A stretch of DNA of 64,000 nucleotides from DASYXZ01 sp035946625 (GTDB lineage: Bacteria > Acidobacteriota > Terriglobia > UBA7540), in the NCBI GenBank assembly GCA_035946625.1, contig DASYZE010000064.1, positions 75,434 through 139,433 of the forward strand. The letters run 5' to 3'. Both the position numbers and the translations under genes were made by a program. A model generated the notes under the pieces. It was not told the DNA's origin and ran no database searches. It was given only the letters and a program-made list of their open reading frames with translations. Positions 63,075 to 64,000 of the stretch are shown one piece after another. Numbering within the stretch: position 1 is the stretch's first letter; every line of letters begins with the position of its first letter.

Positions 63075-63851
63075 ATGCGCAACATTCTTTCCATCGCAGG
63101 CAAAGAGCTTCGCTCTTATTTTCATTCGCCCATCGCCTATCTGGTGATGAGCGTGTACTCCCTGCTCTGCGGCTTTTTCTTTTATAACCAAACCGGCTTC
63201 GTGGCCTCCCAGATGCTTCGCATGCAGATGATGGGCGGGGCGGGCGCGCCACCTCTCAGCCTGAATGACTTTATCGTCCGACCGCTGGTGGAAGGCGTTC
63301 TCACCATCGTCTTGTTGTTGTTGCTGCCGCTGGTCACCATGCGCCTCTACGCCGAGGAAAAGCGCTCCGGCACCATCGAACTGCTGCTCACCTCGCCTTT
63401 GACGGACATGGAAATTATTCTGGGTAAATTTCTCGGCGCTCTCGCTCTGTTCAGCGTGCTGGTGATCCTGACTTTTGCCTATATCAGCGTCCTCTTCATT
63501 TACGGCAATCCGAATTTCAAGCCGGTGTTGGTAACCGCCCTCGGGCTTTTTCTTTACGGGGCAGGGTTGCTGGCTCTCGGGATGTGGATTTCCACTTTCA
63601 CCAAGAATCAAATCATCGCCGGCACGGTGTCCCTGGTCGCTTTCCTCCTGATTTATGTGCTCGATTGGCCCGAATCATATTCCACCGGCACGGTGGCGCA
63701 GGTGATGGCTTATATGGCGTTTTCAAAACATCTCGATAATTTTGCCAAAGGCGTCATCGATCTCACCGATGTGGTTTACTACCTTTCGGTGATATCGCTT
63801 GGAATTTTTATGACGGCAAGATCGGTGGATGCTTTGAAGGGAAAGAACTGA
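63075..63851 (+). CDS. ABC transporter permease (GldF-like)
   Basis: 258 residues with about six hydrophobic helices. It resembles gliding-motility GldF and other ABC-2 permeases: LYAEEKRSGTIELLLTSPLT. It forms an exporter with the preceding ATPase gene. A GldG-like partner would be expected downstream, beyond the repeat and outside the window. ATG has AGGTG upstream. Confidence 0.85.
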   Translation: MRNILSIAGKELRSYFHSPIAYLVMSVYSLLCGFFFYNQTGFVASQMLRMQMMGGAGAPPLSLNDFIVRPLVEGVLTIVLLLLLPLVTMRLYAEEKRSGTIELLLTSPLTDMEIILGKFLGALALFSVLVILTFAYISVLFIYGNPNFKPVLVTALGLFLYGAGLLALGMWISTFTKNQIIAGTVSLVAFLLIYVLDWPESYSTGTVAQVMAYMAFSKHLDNFAKGVIDLTDVVYYLSVISLGIFMTARSVDALKGKN

Positions 63852-63853
63852 CT

Positions 63854-64000
63854 GAAGGCAGAAGGCAGAAGGCAGAAGGCAGAAGGCAGAAGGCAGAAGG
63901 CAGAAGGCAGAAGGCAGAAGGCAGAAGGCAGAAGGCAGAAGGCAGAAGGCAGAAGGCAGAAGGCAGAAGGCAGAAGGCAGAAGGCAGAAGGCATAAGGCA
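63854..64000. repeat. 21-copy heptamer tandem array (GAAGGCA)
   Basis: 147 bases, exactly 21 units; 20 are GAAGGCA and the last is TAAGGCA. It starts two bases after the permease stop codon and runs to the window end, where it may continue. Confidence 0.95.

Noticed and set aside
62610..63611. A 333-residue frame antisense to the ABC genes
   Set aside because: It is the reverse of two well-recognised genes, is rich in His/Gln, and has no family likeness; it is a shadow frame.
63854..64000. CRISPR array
   Set aside because: Units are seven bases with no spacers.

Overview
The window is most likely a chromosomal piece of an Acidobacteriota genome (Terriglobia-like). This is inferred from gene content only: a large PknB-type kinase fused to a TolB-like propeller, UPF0182, several ECF sigma/zinc-finger anti-sigma pairs, TrbI-like glycine-zipper exported proteins, and many toxin-antitoxin pairs in GC-rich DNA. 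No rRNA, tRNA, CRISPR array or intact insertion sequence was seen.

Layout. 0-9.4 kb: MFS transporter, CDGSH protein, HemJ/CopD-like membrane protein, ferredoxin, membrane-anchored HEAT/lipoyl-like protein, MOSC protein, TetR regulator, CPBP protease, exported amidohydrolase, a Phd antitoxin beside a ParE gene broken by a stop codon, small proteins and a TrbI-like exported protein. 9.4-22 kb: glmM, a P-loop kinase-like protein, TSUP permease, folP, glycerol facilitator, hybrid histidine kinase, and the tilS-hpt-ftsH cluster. 21-28.6 kb: ECF sigma and anti-sigma, receiver-PilZ protein, TonB protein, a frameshifted POTRA gene, htpX. 28.6-34.4 kb: FitAB-like toxin-antitoxin, clpB, hsp20 and two tandem peroxiredoxins, a stress-response stretch. 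34.4-50.5 kb: serine/threonine kinase, PIN toxin-antitoxin, UPF0182, glycosyltransferase, second TrbI-like protein, ECF sigma with a degenerate receiver, ABC exporter, another sigma/anti-sigma pair. 50.5-64 kb: glpK, a SorAB-like sulfite dehydrogenase, cold-shock protein, UDG, methyltransferase, PQQ dehydrogenase, SDR, Uma2 nuclease, and an ABC exporter ending in a 21-copy heptamer array.

Main discovery. The two adjacent peroxiredoxin genes (33164-33706 and 33830-34372) each carry an in-frame TGA exactly where the peroxidatic cysteine belongs. Each TGA is followed by a near-identical hairpin with a G at the start of the apical loop and a bulged U, which fits a bacterial SECIS element. The codons over the hairpin keep the same synonymous bases in both copies, while flanking codons have diverged. 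I read them as two exported or membrane-anchored selenocysteine peroxiredoxins. The selenocysteine machinery is not in the window and must lie elsewhere in the genome.

Other structure. A family of short palindromic elements with GTAG/CTAC ends is inserted in frame in protein genes (twice in the kinase, once in clpB). Degenerate 7- or 8-bp tandem arrays, often as inverted pairs, lie at gene edges and in places supply start codons, signal-peptide residues or C-terminal tails. Several regulatory or decayed features are also visible: a terminator-like hairpin in the cold-shock leader, a strong promoter plus inverted repeat before hsp20, and a receiver lacking its phosphoacceptor.
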